Position numbers and translations under genes: made by a program. Shown piece after piece: positions 34,804 through 43,689 of a stretch of 64,000 nucleotides of DNA. Origin of the DNA: Paenilisteria rustica (GTDB taxonomy: Bacteria; Bacillota; Bacilli; Lactobacillales; Listeriaceae); the NCBI RefSeq assembly GCF_013820765.1, contig NZ_JABJVM010000003.1, forward strand, positions 248,001 to 312,000. Direction: 5' to 3'. The notes below the pieces were generated by a model. It was given only the letters and a program-made list of their open reading frames with translations. It did no database searches and was not told the origin of the DNA. The stretch's first letter is position 1; every line of letters starts with the position of its first letter.

Positions 34804-34840
34804 AAGTAGCGTGAAAATCGGATTTCGAGCTACTTTTTTG
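34804..34840 (+). terminator. Terminator of the ycj-like operon
   Basis: AAGTAGC (about 34804-34810) pairs with GCTACTT (about 34831-34837), followed by six T. Confidence 0.75.
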
Positions 34841-34863
34841 CTTAGTTTGGGTAATAAATAATC

Positions 34864-35016
34864 ATGCTCAGCCGACACACATCCGCACTCGATTTGCGCT
34901 ACTATAAAAATCTAGACTTACATGCATACGTGAAAAAATGCGAGATTGACCAAGCGTTGTTGTTTTTCAATAATAATTCGATTTATGCGACACCACAATT
35001 AACAACATTCAAATAG
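34864..35016 (+). CDS. Possible small ORF or gene remnant (50 codons)
   Basis: An ATG at 34864 opens a 50-residue frame ending in TAG at 35014 just before the DUF1398 ribosome site. The peptide (Y-Y-K-N-L-D-L-H-A-Y-V-K-K-C... F-F-N-N-N-S-I) has natural-looking composition and resembles the C-terminal end of a larger protein. There is no clear ribosome site before the ATG, so a decayed 3' fragment is as likely as a working gene. Confidence 0.3.
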   Translation: MLSRHTSALDLRYYKNLDLHAYVKKCEIDQALLFFNNNSIYATPQLTTFK

Positions 35017-35027
35017 GAGGAGAAGCA

Positions 35028-35423
35028 ATGTTAACGCAAGAAACAATCATGCAAGTCGCCACAAGTGAGGCAAACGCAGGAGATTTTCCAAAAGTTGTGC
35101 AAGGTTTCAAGGCGGCCGGCGTTGTGAAATACGATTACCTCGTTAAAACTGGAATGTACGTTTTCTGGGATGCAGAGGGTACAAACGTCGAAGCGCAATT
35201 AAACGGTGTACCGAAAAATGTAGCTGCGAAATCATCCGCAATTGGAATAAAGAACGCAGTCAAACAAGCGCAATCTGGCAAAATTGATTTCGAGCAGTTT
35301 TGCGAGTTGGCAGGCGCGGCGGGTGTTCCAGTTTGGCATTCGGATTTGGCTGAGATGATGGTCACATATGAAGACGGTGCTGACATGGTATTACTACAAG
35401 AACCGATTCCTACCGTTAAATAA
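35028..35423 (+). CDS. DUF1398 family protein
   Basis: A 131-residue small soluble protein. The arrangement F-P-K-V-V-Q-G-F-K-A-A-G-V-V-K-Y-D-Y-L-V and G-K-I-D-F-E-Q-F-C-E-L-A-G-A-A-G-V near the C-terminus is typical of DUF1398. Members of this family are widespread and of unknown function. The gene has a strong ribosome site (AGGAGG 7-8 bases before the ATG) and its own terminator. Confidence 0.85.
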   Translation: MLTQETIMQVATSEANAGDFPKVVQGFKAAGVVKYDYLVKTGMYVFWDAEGTNVEAQLNGVPKNVAAKSSAIGIKNAVKQAQSGKIDFEQFCELAGAAGVPVWHSDLAEMMVTYEDGADMVLLQEPIPTVK

Positions 35424-35424
35424 A

Positions 35425-35465
35425 CATGAAAAAGAGATGGCTCAAGTTGAGAATCTCTTTTTTCA
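35425..35465 (+). terminator. Terminator after DUF1398 gene
   Basis: AAAAAGAGAT and ATCTCTTTTTT enclose a short loop, with a T run. Confidence 0.8.
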
Positions 35466-35539
35466 TATGCATAATTTTAATAAATAAGGGTATAAGGTAA
35501 TAATGTCGAAGGGGACATGGAAGAGGGGGAAATTAGCGT

Positions 35540-35617
35540 ATGCATTTGCTGATTATTGGTATCATTCTTCTTGGAATTGGACTTTTTATTTTTAAACCGC
35601 AAAATCGTGAGGAGTAA
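35540..35617 (+). CDS. 25-residue hydrophobic peptide (small membrane protein candidate)
   Basis: ATG at 35540, TAA at 35615-35617. The peptide starts with MHLLIIGIILLGIGLFIF and ends in a short charged tail (K-P-Q-N-R-E-E), a perfect single membrane helix. GGAAGAGGGGG at 35519-35529 is a strong ribosome site with suitable spacing, and a clear terminator follows within 10 bases. These three signs together support a real small protein. No family is recognised. Confidence 0.65.
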   Translation: MHLLIIGIILLGIGLFIFKPQNREE

Positions 35618-35622
35618 CATAA

Positions 35623-35668
35623 TAAAACTCTAGAAAACCGATGAAAAAATCGGCGCTCTAGAGTTTTT
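35623..35668. terminator. Bidirectional terminator between small membrane protein and PucR-type regulator
   Basis: AAAACTCTAGA and TCTAGAGTTTTT form an 11-bp stem with an inner CCGAT/ATCGG hairpin; T runs on both sides. Confidence 0.85.
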
Positions 35669-36541
35669 CTATTTTTCGTATAAAAGACAACTAAGATAAG
35701 CAAACAGCAATCCGTCCGTCTTACGTAGCGACAGATTCGTCAATTCCTGAAATTTATCGATTCGGTATTGAATCGTGTTGCGATGCATAAACAAGGCTTT
35801 CGCAGTCATGCTCAGATTCCCTTGCTGCTCCCAAAGTGCTTTAATAAGCGGTTTCCAAGTCTCGTCTTTCTCAAAAAGCTGGCCGATTTCCTGTGCCAGC
35901 AAGCTGTGCGTCAACTGCTCAGCAATCATCGGCAGGCAGTTGGATTCGACGGTTTGCACGAGCTGATTAGAATTTTGGCGGAATAGGCGTTGTTCCTCGG
36001 CAAATAAGTCTCGGAGCAGCGCGGTTTTCTCGTGGAACAAGCCCATAAAAAAGTGAACCGGGATATAAAAATCACTTTCAAGCGTTGTTGCGATGGCGTC
36101 GAGTTCTTCTTCACCGAGCAAAGAGCCTGCAATTTTTTCAATCAGAACACCGTAATCTTCGGTCAGCATGAGGATTTCGGTATCTTGCGCGAAGAAGCTG
36201 ACCAACGCTTTTTGCCATTCGAGTACTGTTTTTTTGGAGGGGGCTGCGGATTGGATTTGGAATTGGATAATTCGATAGAAATGCGGCTCTGTATGGATTT
36301 CCAGCTCTTCCTGCGTGAATAGTAAAGCATGCCATTCTGTGAGTCGTTCGTTTTTGAAAACGGGTGCTGGTGCTTGGAAAAGGGTTTGTAGCAACGTGAT
36401 TTCTTCTGGTGTTAGCGTTTTCTTTGGGATCGCGAAATAGTATGGATTCTCATAAAAGAAGAGGTGTGTTGTATTTATTTTTAACGGTTTTTCGGAATAT
36501 GTAAGGTCGGGATAGCGCTCTTTCAGTTTTTTTATTTGCAT
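35669..36541 (-). CDS. PucR/CdaR-type C-terminal HTH regulator
   Basis: A 290-residue regulator. The last ~55 residues are a PucR-C helix-turn-helix: L-S-M-T-A-K-A-L-F-M-H-R-N-T-I-Q-Y-R-I-D followed by Y-L-S-C-L-L-Y-E-K at the end. The N-terminal 230 residues have no domain I recognise. Such regulators usually sense small metabolites. The start at 36541 has GAGGCTAG upstream on the minus strand; a longer reading frame lacks a ribosome site. It lies alone between the DUF1398 gene and a divergent MarR gene. The target is unknown. Confidence 0.82.
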   Translation of the reverse strand: MQIKKLKERYPDLTYSEKPLKINTTHLFFYENPYYFAIPKKTLTPEEITLLQTLFQAPAPVFKNERLTEWHALLFTQEELEIHTEPHFYRIIQFQIQSAAPSKKTVLEWQKALVSFFAQDTEILMLTEDYGVLIEKIAGSLLGEEELDAIATTLESDFYIPVHFFMGLFHEKTALLRDLFAEEQRLFRQNSNQLVQTVESNCLPMIAEQLTHSLLAQEIGQLFEKDETWKPLIKALWEQQGNLSMTAKALFMHRNTIQYRIDKFQELTNLSLRKTDGLLFAYLSCLLYEK

Positions 36542-36681
36542 GGTTCTAGCCTCGCTTTCTACTATATTTATTGTGTCAAAACCGTCTGTTAAAGTCAAAT
36601 TTGATTGCGGCAGGAACTTATATTCGGTATAATGGATAAAGTTGATGACGCAACCATTTTGAGGTTGGAAAAGAGGATACC

Positions 36682-37125
36682 ATGGTAAAACAATATGAAA
36701 TTATGGCAAAATCGATGTCCATTGTGAATCGGTGTGGGAATACATTTAAATTAGATCGGTTAAAGAAGTATGGTCTGGGCGTTGGGCAGTTACGCTATAT
36801 TACGACGCTTTATCGTTATGGTGCTATGTCACAAGATGAGATTGTGAAGCGCTTTATGGTGGATAAGGCGAATGTGGCGAGACATATTCAGCGATTAGAG
36901 GAGTTAGGCATGATCCGCCGTGAAGTGAATCAGCAGGATAAGCGTAAACATATTGTTTATTTGACGGATAAAGGGCGATTGATGCAGCCTTTTATTGAGG
37001 AAACGATGCAGGATTGGTCTGATATTTTAACAGAGGGTTTCTCGGAGGAAGAGAAGGAACAATTGATTCATTTATTGTTGCGGATGGTGGATAATGTGCA
37101 AAATCATGAGAAGGCGGGTGAGTAG
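36682..37125 (+). CDS. MarR-family transcriptional regulator
   Basis: A 147-residue winged-helix regulator: L-R-Y-I-T-T-L-Y-R-Y-G-A-M-S-Q-D-E-I then V-D-K-A-N-V-A-R-H-I-Q-R-L-E-E-L-G (recognition helix) and the wing Q-Q-D-K-R-K-H-I-V-Y-L-T. It ends one base before the MATE efflux gene, so it very likely controls that pump in response to its substrate. A -10-like TATAAT lies near 36629-36634. Confidence 0.92.
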   Translation: MVKQYEIMAKSMSIVNRCGNTFKLDRLKKYGLGVGQLRYITTLYRYGAMSQDEIVKRFMVDKANVARHIQRLEELGMIRREVNQQDKRKHIVYLTDKGRLMQPFIEETMQDWSDILTEGFSEEEKEQLIHLLLRMVDNVQNHEKAGE

Positions 37126-38478
37126 ATGAAGGAACAAAGTAAGCGCTTAGGTGAGGATAAAATTGGTTCTTTGATGTGGCGCCTATCGGTTCCTGCTTTT
37201 ATCGGGATGTTTGTGATGGGTATGTACAATATTGTCGATACGATTTTCGTGGCGCGGGGCGTTGGATCCCTTGGGGTGGCGGCACTTTCGATCGCGTTTC
37301 CGGTTCAAATGATTATGATGGCGATGGCGGCGATGTTCGGGATTGGTGGTGCATCGATTATTTCGCGGGCACTTGGCGCAGGAAAAGGTGAGGAAGCAAA
37401 TCGGGTATACCATCAGGTGATTTGGCTGGTTGTCATCTCAAGCTTGGTGCTGGCGATTATCACGTTCATTTTCCTTGATCCACTGGTGACAATGTTTGGC
37501 GCGACGCCGGAGATTCACCAGTACGCGAAGGATTTCTTGCAAATTTTGCTGTTGGGCTCGGTGTTTCAAACCTTTGCGATGGCGATGAATAACATTGTTC
37601 GTTCGGAGGGAAATGCGAAAATAGCGATGTTGACGATGATTATTTCGGCCGTTTTGAATATGATTTTGAATCCGATTTTTATTATGGGGTTGGATATGGG
37701 AATTCGAGGCTCGGCTTTTGCGACATTGATAGCGCAGGCGGTTGGCGCGATTTGGTTGTTAATTTACTTCCTATCTGGCAAAAGTTCGCTGACGTTAAAA
37801 GGATTCCGCTTCCATATTGACTGGAAATTATCGGGGAGCATTATGGCGATTGGTTTCCCGTCGTTTATCATGATGTCAGCTGGGAGTATCGTGTCGATTT
37901 CGGTCAACTGGATGCTGAACATTCATGGTGGGACGATGGCGATTGCGGCGTATGGCGTGGCGAACAGAATCGCGTCGTTCATGATTATGCCGATTAATGG
38001 TGTGACACAAGGGATGCAACCGATTGTTGGCTTTAACTACGGTTCGCGAGAATATAAACGCGTGGTGAAAGCTGTAAAAATGTCGATTGTGGCTGCAACT
38101 GTGATGTCGGTCGTTGCTTTTGCGGTGGTAGAGTTATTTCCAAACTTGCTGGTCAGCGTCTTTACGGATGATAAGCAATTGCTAAAAGATGGCGCGCATG
38201 CGGTGCAAATTGTCTTGTTAGCCGCGCCAACGATTGGTTTCCAGATTGTTTGCGGTGGTTTGTATCAAGCGCTTGGTCGGGCACGGATTTCCTTCGTGAT
38301 ATCGCTTATGCGTCAGATTATTTGCCTGATTCCACTACTCTTAATTTTACCGAATTTCTGGGGACTGGATGGCGTTTGGTATGCATTCCCGCTTGCAGAT
38401 GTTGGGGCGTTCACCGTTTGTTTGATTATCATGTTGCGGACGTGGCGTGGTTTATTTAAGAATCCGGAAATGGTTTAA
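37126..38478 (+). CDS. MATE-family multidrug efflux protein
   Basis: A 450-residue protein with twelve membrane helices in two MATE halves. The first half begins P-A-F-I-G-M-F-V-M-G-M-Y-N-I-V-D-T-I-F-V, and the second contains N-G-V-T-Q-G-M-Q-P-I-V-G-F-N-Y-G, both family hallmarks. It exports cationic drugs or metabolites using a sodium or proton gradient. The gene starts directly after the MarR stop. No ATPase is involved. Confidence 0.93.
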   Translation: MKEQSKRLGEDKIGSLMWRLSVPAFIGMFVMGMYNIVDTIFVARGVGSLGVAALSIAFPVQMIMMAMAAMFGIGGASIISRALGAGKGEEANRVYHQVIWLVVISSLVLAIITFIFLDPLVTMFGATPEIHQYAKDFLQILLLGSVFQTFAMAMNNIVRSEGNAKIAMLTMIISAVLNMILNPIFIMGLDMGIRGSAFATLIAQAVGAIWLLIYFLSGKSSLTLKGFRFHIDWKLSGSIMAIGFPSFIMMSAGSIVSISVNWMLNIHGGTMAIAAYGVANRIASFMIMPINGVTQGMQPIVGFNYGSREYKRVVKAVKMSIVAATVMSVVAFAVVELFPNLLVSVFTDDKQLLKDGAHAVQIVLLAAPTIGFQIVCGGLYQALGRARISFVISLMRQIICLIPLLLILPNFWGLDGVWYAFPLADVGAFTVCLIIMLRTWRGLFKNPEMV

Positions 38479-38496
38479 CTAGAGGAGGAGATGACT

Positions 38497-38952
38497 ATGT
38501 CTGAAATCATTACATCTTATTGGGAAGCATTTGCAAAGGAACATGGCTTAGATTTGGCTTGCCCAGATGCTTGGGCGTTTGGTTATGGAGCTGAAATGGC
38601 AGATCGTCTGGGAGCGCTTGTAGTGGATGGCGTTAAAACGGCTTCATGCGCGGCGCATTGTGTTCATGAAATCGAAGGCGAGCGAATCCCTGAGGTCGGA
38701 GAGTATAATATCGTTTTAGATGGGAAAAATGAACCATTAGTGATTATCCGTTATACCGAAGTAGAACTTGTGAAAATGAATGAGGTGTCGCAGGATTTTG
38801 CGAGGTCTGAGGGAGAAGGTGACCTTAGCTATGAGTATTGGTATGACGCACATGTGAGGTTCTTTACGTCGGAATTAGAGCAATTTGGATTGACGTTTAC
38901 ACCTGATTTATTGCTTGTATGTCAGCGGTTTGAAGTGGTTCACATTTCGTGA
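38497..38952 (+). CDS. ASCH-domain protein
   Basis: A 151-residue protein with the ASCH (RNA-binding-like PUA-type) fold: A-D-R-L-G-A-L-V-V-D-G-V-K-T-A-S, then V-G-E-Y-N-I-V-L-D-G-K-N-E-P-L-V-I-I-R-Y-T-E and C-terminal Y-W-Y-D-A-H-V-R-F-F. Some ASCH proteins are amidohydrolases of acetylated cytidine or RNA modulators. The ATG at 38497 is 8 bases from AGGAGG; another ATG at 38491 is too close to it. It lies 18 bases after the MATE gene and may be in the same transcript. Confidence 0.87.
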   Translation: MSEIITSYWEAFAKEHGLDLACPDAWAFGYGAEMADRLGALVVDGVKTASCAAHCVHEIEGERIPEVGEYNIVLDGKNEPLVIIRYTEVELVKMNEVSQDFARSEGEGDLSYEYWYDAHVRFFTSELEQFGLTFTPDLLLVCQRFEVVHIS

Positions 38953-39198
38953 TATAACAAGGGTGTCTTAGGAATAGTATTTTTTGATGCGACCTTATCT
39001 GGTGGGATATGGAAGTTTTCTGAATAAAGTATGCACAAATATTACATGGTGAAAATCTAAGAAACTGTGGTGCTTCATTAAACGTGAACGGGGGTAATTA
39101 GACTCGTTAAGCTGGCTCACTCCGTCAGGGTACTTTACGTACAGTACTACAAGTGGTGCTATATTACCGTTCTCATAAAAACGATTTGTGACCAACAT

Positions 39199-39606
39199 AT
39201 GAAAGAACGTAAGAAACCAGGACTCAAAAAAGTGCGTAAAGCTTCACAATTCCCTAAGCGTTTGAATCAATTTCACAATCTGAATGCGTTGCGGCACAAT
39301 GACTTTTATAACATTGGAAATGGCTACTCCCCATGCGACTTAGATAAATACCGAAAAATAACTAATATCGAATTTTCAAATCTCTTTGCCGATGTAGGGA
39401 AACCTTGTCAACGTCCACTCAATGAGAATTCCAACGGGATTCTTCGAAGAAACGGTTTGCCTAAACAAATGGATTTTAACACGATTTCTCAACAGGAAGT
39501 CAACGAGATTACTGCGGCTCGAAATAATTTACCTAGAAAATCGCTGCACTATTTGACACCCATTGAGTGTTTTCTGCAGCATGCCGATGTGTCTCGCTTA
39601 ATTTGA
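39199..39606 (+). pseudogene. Decayed IS30-family transposase (C-terminal remnant)
   Basis: From about 39385 the frame reads F-A-D-V-G-K-P-C-Q-R-P-L-N-E-N-S-N-G-I-L, then M-D-F-N-T-I-S, R-K-S-L-H-Y-L-T-P-I-E-C-F. This is the C-terminal end of IS30-type transposases (…N-E-N-x-N-G…R-K…L-x-Y-x-T-P…E), with catalytic glutamate region present but the rest degraded. The N-terminal two thirds cannot be followed; bases 38953-39198 contain scattered, frame-broken similarity at best. Clearly inactive. Confidence 0.75.
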
Positions 39607-39609
39607 CAA

Positions 39610-40102
39610 ATAAGATTCCTATGAAAATAAAAGTGGAGTTATGAAATTGATTCGTTTGGTAATTCACTTTTCGAAGCGTCTTTTATTGTTGACACCATTC
39701 CAGCCGACAATTTACGATAAACAATTTTACGAGCAGGTAGTCTAACCACATTTGGTGTAGGTTTTAGTGATAGAGTTAATATTATTTGATGAGTAATTTC
39801 CAATGTTTTGAGTTGATATTATTAAGTATTGATAGTATTTAGAGCTGTTCTAGTATGAAATGTATCTGATGTTATGCTAAAATATTCCTTGCGCTCTTTT
39901 TTTATTGAATGTATAATGAGTTGTGGAGAATTTTGGTGATAAAATCAAATTAAGAGGATTATTTACGTGTATAGTCAAAGCTTCTAAATCCAATAAAAAT
40001 TGAATTAGATATGAATAATTTTCGTTTGTTTACTTTTCACTGTAAAAATGAAAAAGAAAGAAGAATTTAAAGCAAAGTACATTTACTAAAGGAGAGATTA
40101 AC
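39610..40102. other. AT-rich intergenic stretch before the dGTPase gene
   Basis: About 490 bases of strongly AT-rich DNA. No open frame of note is seen. The first ~100 bases may still belong to the decayed insertion sequence. The last 60 bases hold the ribosome site AAAGGAGAG for the next gene and probably its promoter. Confidence 0.5.
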
Positions 40103-41503
40103 ATGGAATGGAGTCAATTACTATGTAAAGAAAGACAGAGAGAATCAAGTTCAAAAGGAACTTCTTATTATAATGAATTTGATAAAGATTACTCAAGGAT
40201 AGTTTATTCATCCTCAGTTAGAAGGCTTCAAGATAAAGCGCAGGTATTTCCATTACAGGAGAATGATTTTACTCGTACCAGGTTAACTCATTCATTAGAA
40301 GTAGCATCTCTTGGGAGATCTTTAGCCTGGAATATAGGGAACTGGTTGTGTGAAGAAAATAAATTAAAGGATTTTTGGCAAGTTAAAGAATTTGTTTCAA
40401 TTGTTGAAACAGCTAGTTTAGTTCATGATCTGGGGAACCCTCCTTTTGGTCACTATGGAGAAGATATTATTAGAAAGTGGTTTAAAAAGTGGTTTGAATC
40501 GTCAGAGTTTGAATCGTTAAAGTCTAAAAATTTAGAGATGAGTGATGAAGAAAAAAAAGATTTTCTTTATTTTGAAGGAAATGCTCAAGGACTAAGAATT
40601 TTAACTAAATTACAAATATTGAGTGATGAATATGGAGCTAACTTTACGTATGGTACGTTGGGAGCATTGACTAAATATCCATGGTACTCTACAAGTGAAG
40701 AATTAGATCCAGATAAACCAAAGTTCGGATGTTTTCAATCAGAAAAAAAATTATTCGAAAAGATTAAAGAATGCACAGGAATAGGTGGCAAAAGAAAACA
40801 TCCAGCGACATTACTAATGGAAGCGGCAGATGATATCGCTTACCTTCCAACGGACTTGGAAGATGCTGTGAAGAAAAATGCTGTTTCTTGGGAAAAAATT
40901 GAAAAGGCTATACTACCAAAAATAGAAAAAAACCATTTTAGTCTTTATGAAAAACTAAAAGAAAATTTAAACACCCTTGATGAAAGAAAAATTCCAGAAA
41001 TTGATTTAGTAAAAATGCAAACTTTAAAGATAACAATTCAGAGAATCTTAATAGAAGAAGTAGTTGAAACATTTAAAAATAATTATGATATTATAATGGA
41101 TAAAGGCTTAGACGGAAAATTGATAGAAAAAAGTAACGCAAATTATTTAGAGGAAATATGCTCTGAGTTATGTGGGGAATTTGTTTTTTCAAACAAGGAA
41201 GTACTGACTTTAGAGCTTGTAGGAGATAAAGTTATTACAGAATTGTTAACTTTATTCGTAGGTGCCATTGTAACTATAGAGCGTACTGATAAAACTAAAA
41301 CAAAAGAGCAAAAATTGTATAATCTTATATCGGAGAATTTCAGGTATGCTAAATTATTTGACAGTGGAGTGCCATATAAACTAGAATATAAAGACTTAAA
41401 TCTTTATAATAGGTTGCAGTTAGTTACGGATTTTATATCAGGAATGACAGATTCTTACGCCGTAAATTTACATCAGCAATTATTAGGAGTAAAGATGCCT
41501 TAA
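40103..41503 (+). CDS. dGTPase-like HD-domain dNTP triphosphohydrolase
   Basis: A 466-residue protein of the Dgt/dNTPase group. The HD metal site is complete: His63 in R-T-R-L-T-H-S-L-E-V, His108-Asp109 in A-S-L-V-H-D-L-G-N-P-P-F-G-H, and Asp243/244 in E-A-A-D-D-I-A-Y. The N-terminus has Y-S-R-I-V-Y-S-S-S-V-R-R-L-Q-D-K, typical of dGTPases. These enzymes cleave dNTPs to nucleosides and triphosphate; some protect bacteria from phages by draining dNTPs. The base composition is far more AT-rich than the surroundings, and decayed insertion sequences lie on both sides. A nucleotidyltransferase gene follows after 17 bases. Cytoplasmic. Confidence 0.9.
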   Translation: MEWSQLLCKERQRESSSKGTSYYNEFDKDYSRIVYSSSVRRLQDKAQVFPLQENDFTRTRLTHSLEVASLGRSLAWNIGNWLCEENKLKDFWQVKEFVSIVETASLVHDLGNPPFGHYGEDIIRKWFKKWFESSEFESLKSKNLEMSDEEKKDFLYFEGNAQGLRILTKLQILSDEYGANFTYGTLGALTKYPWYSTSEELDPDKPKFGCFQSEKKLFEKIKECTGIGGKRKHPATLLMEAADDIAYLPTDLEDAVKKNAVSWEKIEKAILPKIEKNHFSLYEKLKENLNTLDERKIPEIDLVKMQTLKITIQRILIEEVVETFKNNYDIIMDKGLDGKLIEKSNANYLEEICSELCGEFVFSNKEVLTLELVGDKVITELLTLFVGAIVTIERTDKTKTKEQKLYNLISENFRYAKLFDSGVPYKLEYKDLNLYNRLQLVTDFISGMTDSYAVNLHQQLLGVKMP

Positions 41504-41520
41504 GAAAGGTGGTATGAATC

Positions 41521-42213
41521 ATGAATAGCTTGGATATTGGTAAGAAATTAGACATAGTTTTGAAAAAGGATAAAAGTGTGTTTGATTTTGTTAGTCAATT
41601 ATCAAATGAAAATGAGTTGATTTTTTTTGGTGGAGCAATTCGTGATTTATATATGAGTTCTGAAATAGTAGTTCCTCGAGATTTTGATATAGTTTTAAAT
41701 TCGAGCATTGATATTGATGAAGTAGAATCCTACTTTTATAGATCTGGCTATGCTTACAGAAAAAATAGATTTGACGGATTCAAAGTGGAAATTGGAAAAA
41801 CAGAAGTAGATTTATGGTATCTAGATAATACTTGGGCTTTTAAAAATAATAAAGTAGAACTATCTGTTGAGAATTTAACTAGTACAGTATACTTGAACCT
41901 TGATGGTATTGCTTATAACTATAACGGCGGGAGATTATACAATACAGTATTTGAAAAGGCAGAAAAAAATAAAGAAATTGATATAGTATTACAAGAAAAT
42001 CCTCAAGAAAAGTTAAATTTGCTGAGAGCATTAGTATTTAAAGAAAAGTATAACTACAGTTTGTCTGAAAACTTGATAAAACGCTATCTACATTTTTACG
42101 AAAAAGATTCAAAACTAGCTGAAGAGTTAAACAATCTGCAAATTGATCATTATGGACAGGCTAAAATGTTGAAAAATAATATTGATGATGAGTTACAAAC
42201 AATGTGTTTATAG
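41521..42213 (+). CDS. Poly(A)-polymerase-head-like nucleotidyltransferase, partner of dGTPase
   Basis: A 230-residue protein. The head domain signature is F-F-G-G-A-I-R-D-L-Y (residues 35-44) followed by P-R-D-F-D-I-V-L (52-59), giving Gly37-Gly38 and metal-binding Asp54 and Asp56; a third carboxylate may be Asp97 in E-V-D-L-W-Y. This is the class II (CCA-adding/PAP-like) pattern, but the protein is half the length of a tRNA nucleotidyltransferase and lacks the usual neck, body and tail. It follows the dGTPase gene with AAGAAAGGTGG as ribosome site, so the two form an operon. The substrate is unknown; transfer of NMP to RNA or protein is possible. Confidence 0.8.
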   Translation: MNSLDIGKKLDIVLKKDKSVFDFVSQLSNENELIFFGGAIRDLYMSSEIVVPRDFDIVLNSSIDIDEVESYFYRSGYAYRKNRFDGFKVEIGKTEVDLWYLDNTWAFKNNKVELSVENLTSTVYLNLDGIAYNYNGGRLYNTVFEKAEKNKEIDIVLQENPQEKLNLLRALVFKEKYNYSLSENLIKRYLHFYEKDSKLAEELNNLQIDHYGQAKMLKNNIDDELQTMCL

Positions 42214-42476
42214 TTTGGGCTCTATGTCAATTGTCGGGTGGAATATCGAGGTGCCAGCTAGGAAATCAATGGCTAGTACCTCTTTTTAGCCAGCAGAAAT
42301 GTCAAAATCTTTGATATAGTGCTGAGCCAGTATTTCTTAAATTTGTTCTAATAGACGTTTCAGATTGTCTAGCCATGCTACACCTGTATCACAGAATTTA
42401 TGTGGTGTAGCGTGAGTAAAATGTTTATGGCAATTTCCAATAGACTTCATTCAATATTTAGATAGAAGCACAGTAT
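42214..42476. mobile_element. Probable insertion-sequence remnant right of the dGTPase pair
   Basis: Just after the nucleotidyltransferase stop lies GGGCTCTATGTCAATTGTCG, which looks like an insertion-sequence end (ISL3-like). The opposite strand still reads C-D-T-G-V-A-W-L-D-N-L-K-R-L-L-E-Q before a stop, similar in feel to a transposase tail. The assignment to a family is a guess. Confidence 0.4.
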
Positions 42477-43631
42477 TTATTTTTTTAATTCAAATTTAGG
42501 AACTTCTAAAAAATTAGAAATTGTGACAACCGCCGCACCGAATAAAATCGCTTCTTCACCCAAACTTGCTTTTTTGATTTCGATATTTTGTGTGGTCAAA
42601 TGCGGTAATTGCTGTTTTATCTGCTCTGGGAAATCGGGAATGAGGCGGCTGATTTCGCTATGAATGGCAATTACTTTTGGGTTATACAGGGTGATGACAT
42701 TATGAACGGCGATGCTTAAGTAGTCCAACATATTCTCGATTACTTTCGTAGCAATCGAGTCGTTCGCAGCATAGGCGCGGTATAGGTCTGGGATGATAGC
42801 TTCCGGATTTTTTGTGATGTTGCGATACGTATCTAAAAGCACTTTTTCGGAGCTGTAGGTTTCAAGACACCCCTTACCACCGCATGTGCAAGGATTTCCG
42901 TTTGCCAGGACAATCATGTGACCAATCTCGCCGCTGAGGCCGTTTTCGCCAGTATAAAGCGTGTCGTTCGTGATGATTCCGGCACCAACTCCGGCGTGAA
43001 TGCTGATGCAAACGAGGTTGTGGTATGTGCTATGCTTGGCGTGTTCACTGAGTGCGAGCAGATTCGCTTCGTTTTCTAGGAAAATCGGATAGTCAAAGTG
43101 TTCTTGTAAGGCTTCGGCTAGCGGGAAATCGGTGAAATCGTAGGCAGGCGTGAAGTTGATCTGGTTATTATGAACAACACCGTGAATTGCGATGGTCATA
43201 CCAACGATGCCAAAAGGTGATTTTGGAAGCTTGGCGGTAATTTCTTGGATGATAGTGACTAAATCAGCGGTGATTGCTGTTTTTTCGATGGTTCGGAAGG
43301 GAAGCAACTTACGATTTCGGACGGTGCCATCTAGGTAATGAATCATGGTATCTATGTAATCGTAGCCAAGATCCACGCTAATCGCGAAACCCGCGGCTTT
43401 ATTTAATTCGAGCATAATTGGTTTGCGACCGCCTTGGACGGTACTTTCGCCGATGCCAACTTCTTTAATTAGTTTTTGTTCGATCAGACTTTTGACGATG
43501 GCGGAAACACTTGCTTTGTTTAGGCCGATTTTTTCGGAAAGATTCGCGCGTGAAAGCGGACCGTCGTTAACGATGACACTCAAAACCATGCGCTCATTGG
43601 CTTCTCTAATTCCAGTTCGATTTGCAAACAT
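42477..43631 (-). CDS. ROK-family (XylR/NagC-type) repressor
   Basis: A 384-residue regulator. The N-terminal winged helix reads S-R-A-N-L-S-E-K-I-G-L-N-K-A-S-V-S-A-I-V (about 27-46), followed by a ROK sugar-binding domain with the zinc site C-T-C-G-G-K-G-C-L-E-T-Y (about 253-264) and G-E-I-G-H-M near 239. It is divergent from an alpha-xylosidase gene, with a XylR-like palindrome between them. It most likely represses the alpha-xylosidase/symporter operon until xylose or a xyloside is present. Effector is inferred. Confidence 0.93.
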   Translation of the reverse strand: MFANRTGIREANERMVLSVIVNDGPLSRANLSEKIGLNKASVSAIVKSLIEQKLIKEVGIGESTVQGGRKPIMLELNKAAGFAISVDLGYDYIDTMIHYLDGTVRNRKLLPFRTIEKTAITADLVTIIQEITAKLPKSPFGIVGMTIAIHGVVHNNQINFTPAYDFTDFPLAEALQEHFDYPIFLENEANLLALSEHAKHSTYHNLVCISIHAGVGAGIITNDTLYTGENGLSGEIGHMIVLANGNPCTCGGKGCLETYSSEKVLLDTYRNITKNPEAIIPDLYRAYAANDSIATKVIENMLDYLSIAVHNVITLYNPKVIAIHSEISRLIPDFPEQIKQQLPHLTTQNIEIKKASLGEEAILFGAAVVTISNFLEVPKFELKK

Positions 43632-43689
43632 TGTGGTACCCCCTTGTTCTCTTATCTATTGTAGCGATAAAAGAAGGCTTTGTCTAATA

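Noticed and set aside
35460-35530. Sigma-B promoter (GGGTAT near 35488) for the 25-residue peptide gene
   Set aside because: No GTTT-like -35 element at the proper distance.
38995-39198. Minus-strand 67-codon frame left of the IS30 remnant
   Set aside because: No ribosome site and no recognisable family; more likely decayed insertion-sequence DNA.
41521-42213. CCA-adding tRNA nucleotidyltransferase
   Set aside because: Only the head domain is present and the protein is about half the normal length; context is an accessory cassette.
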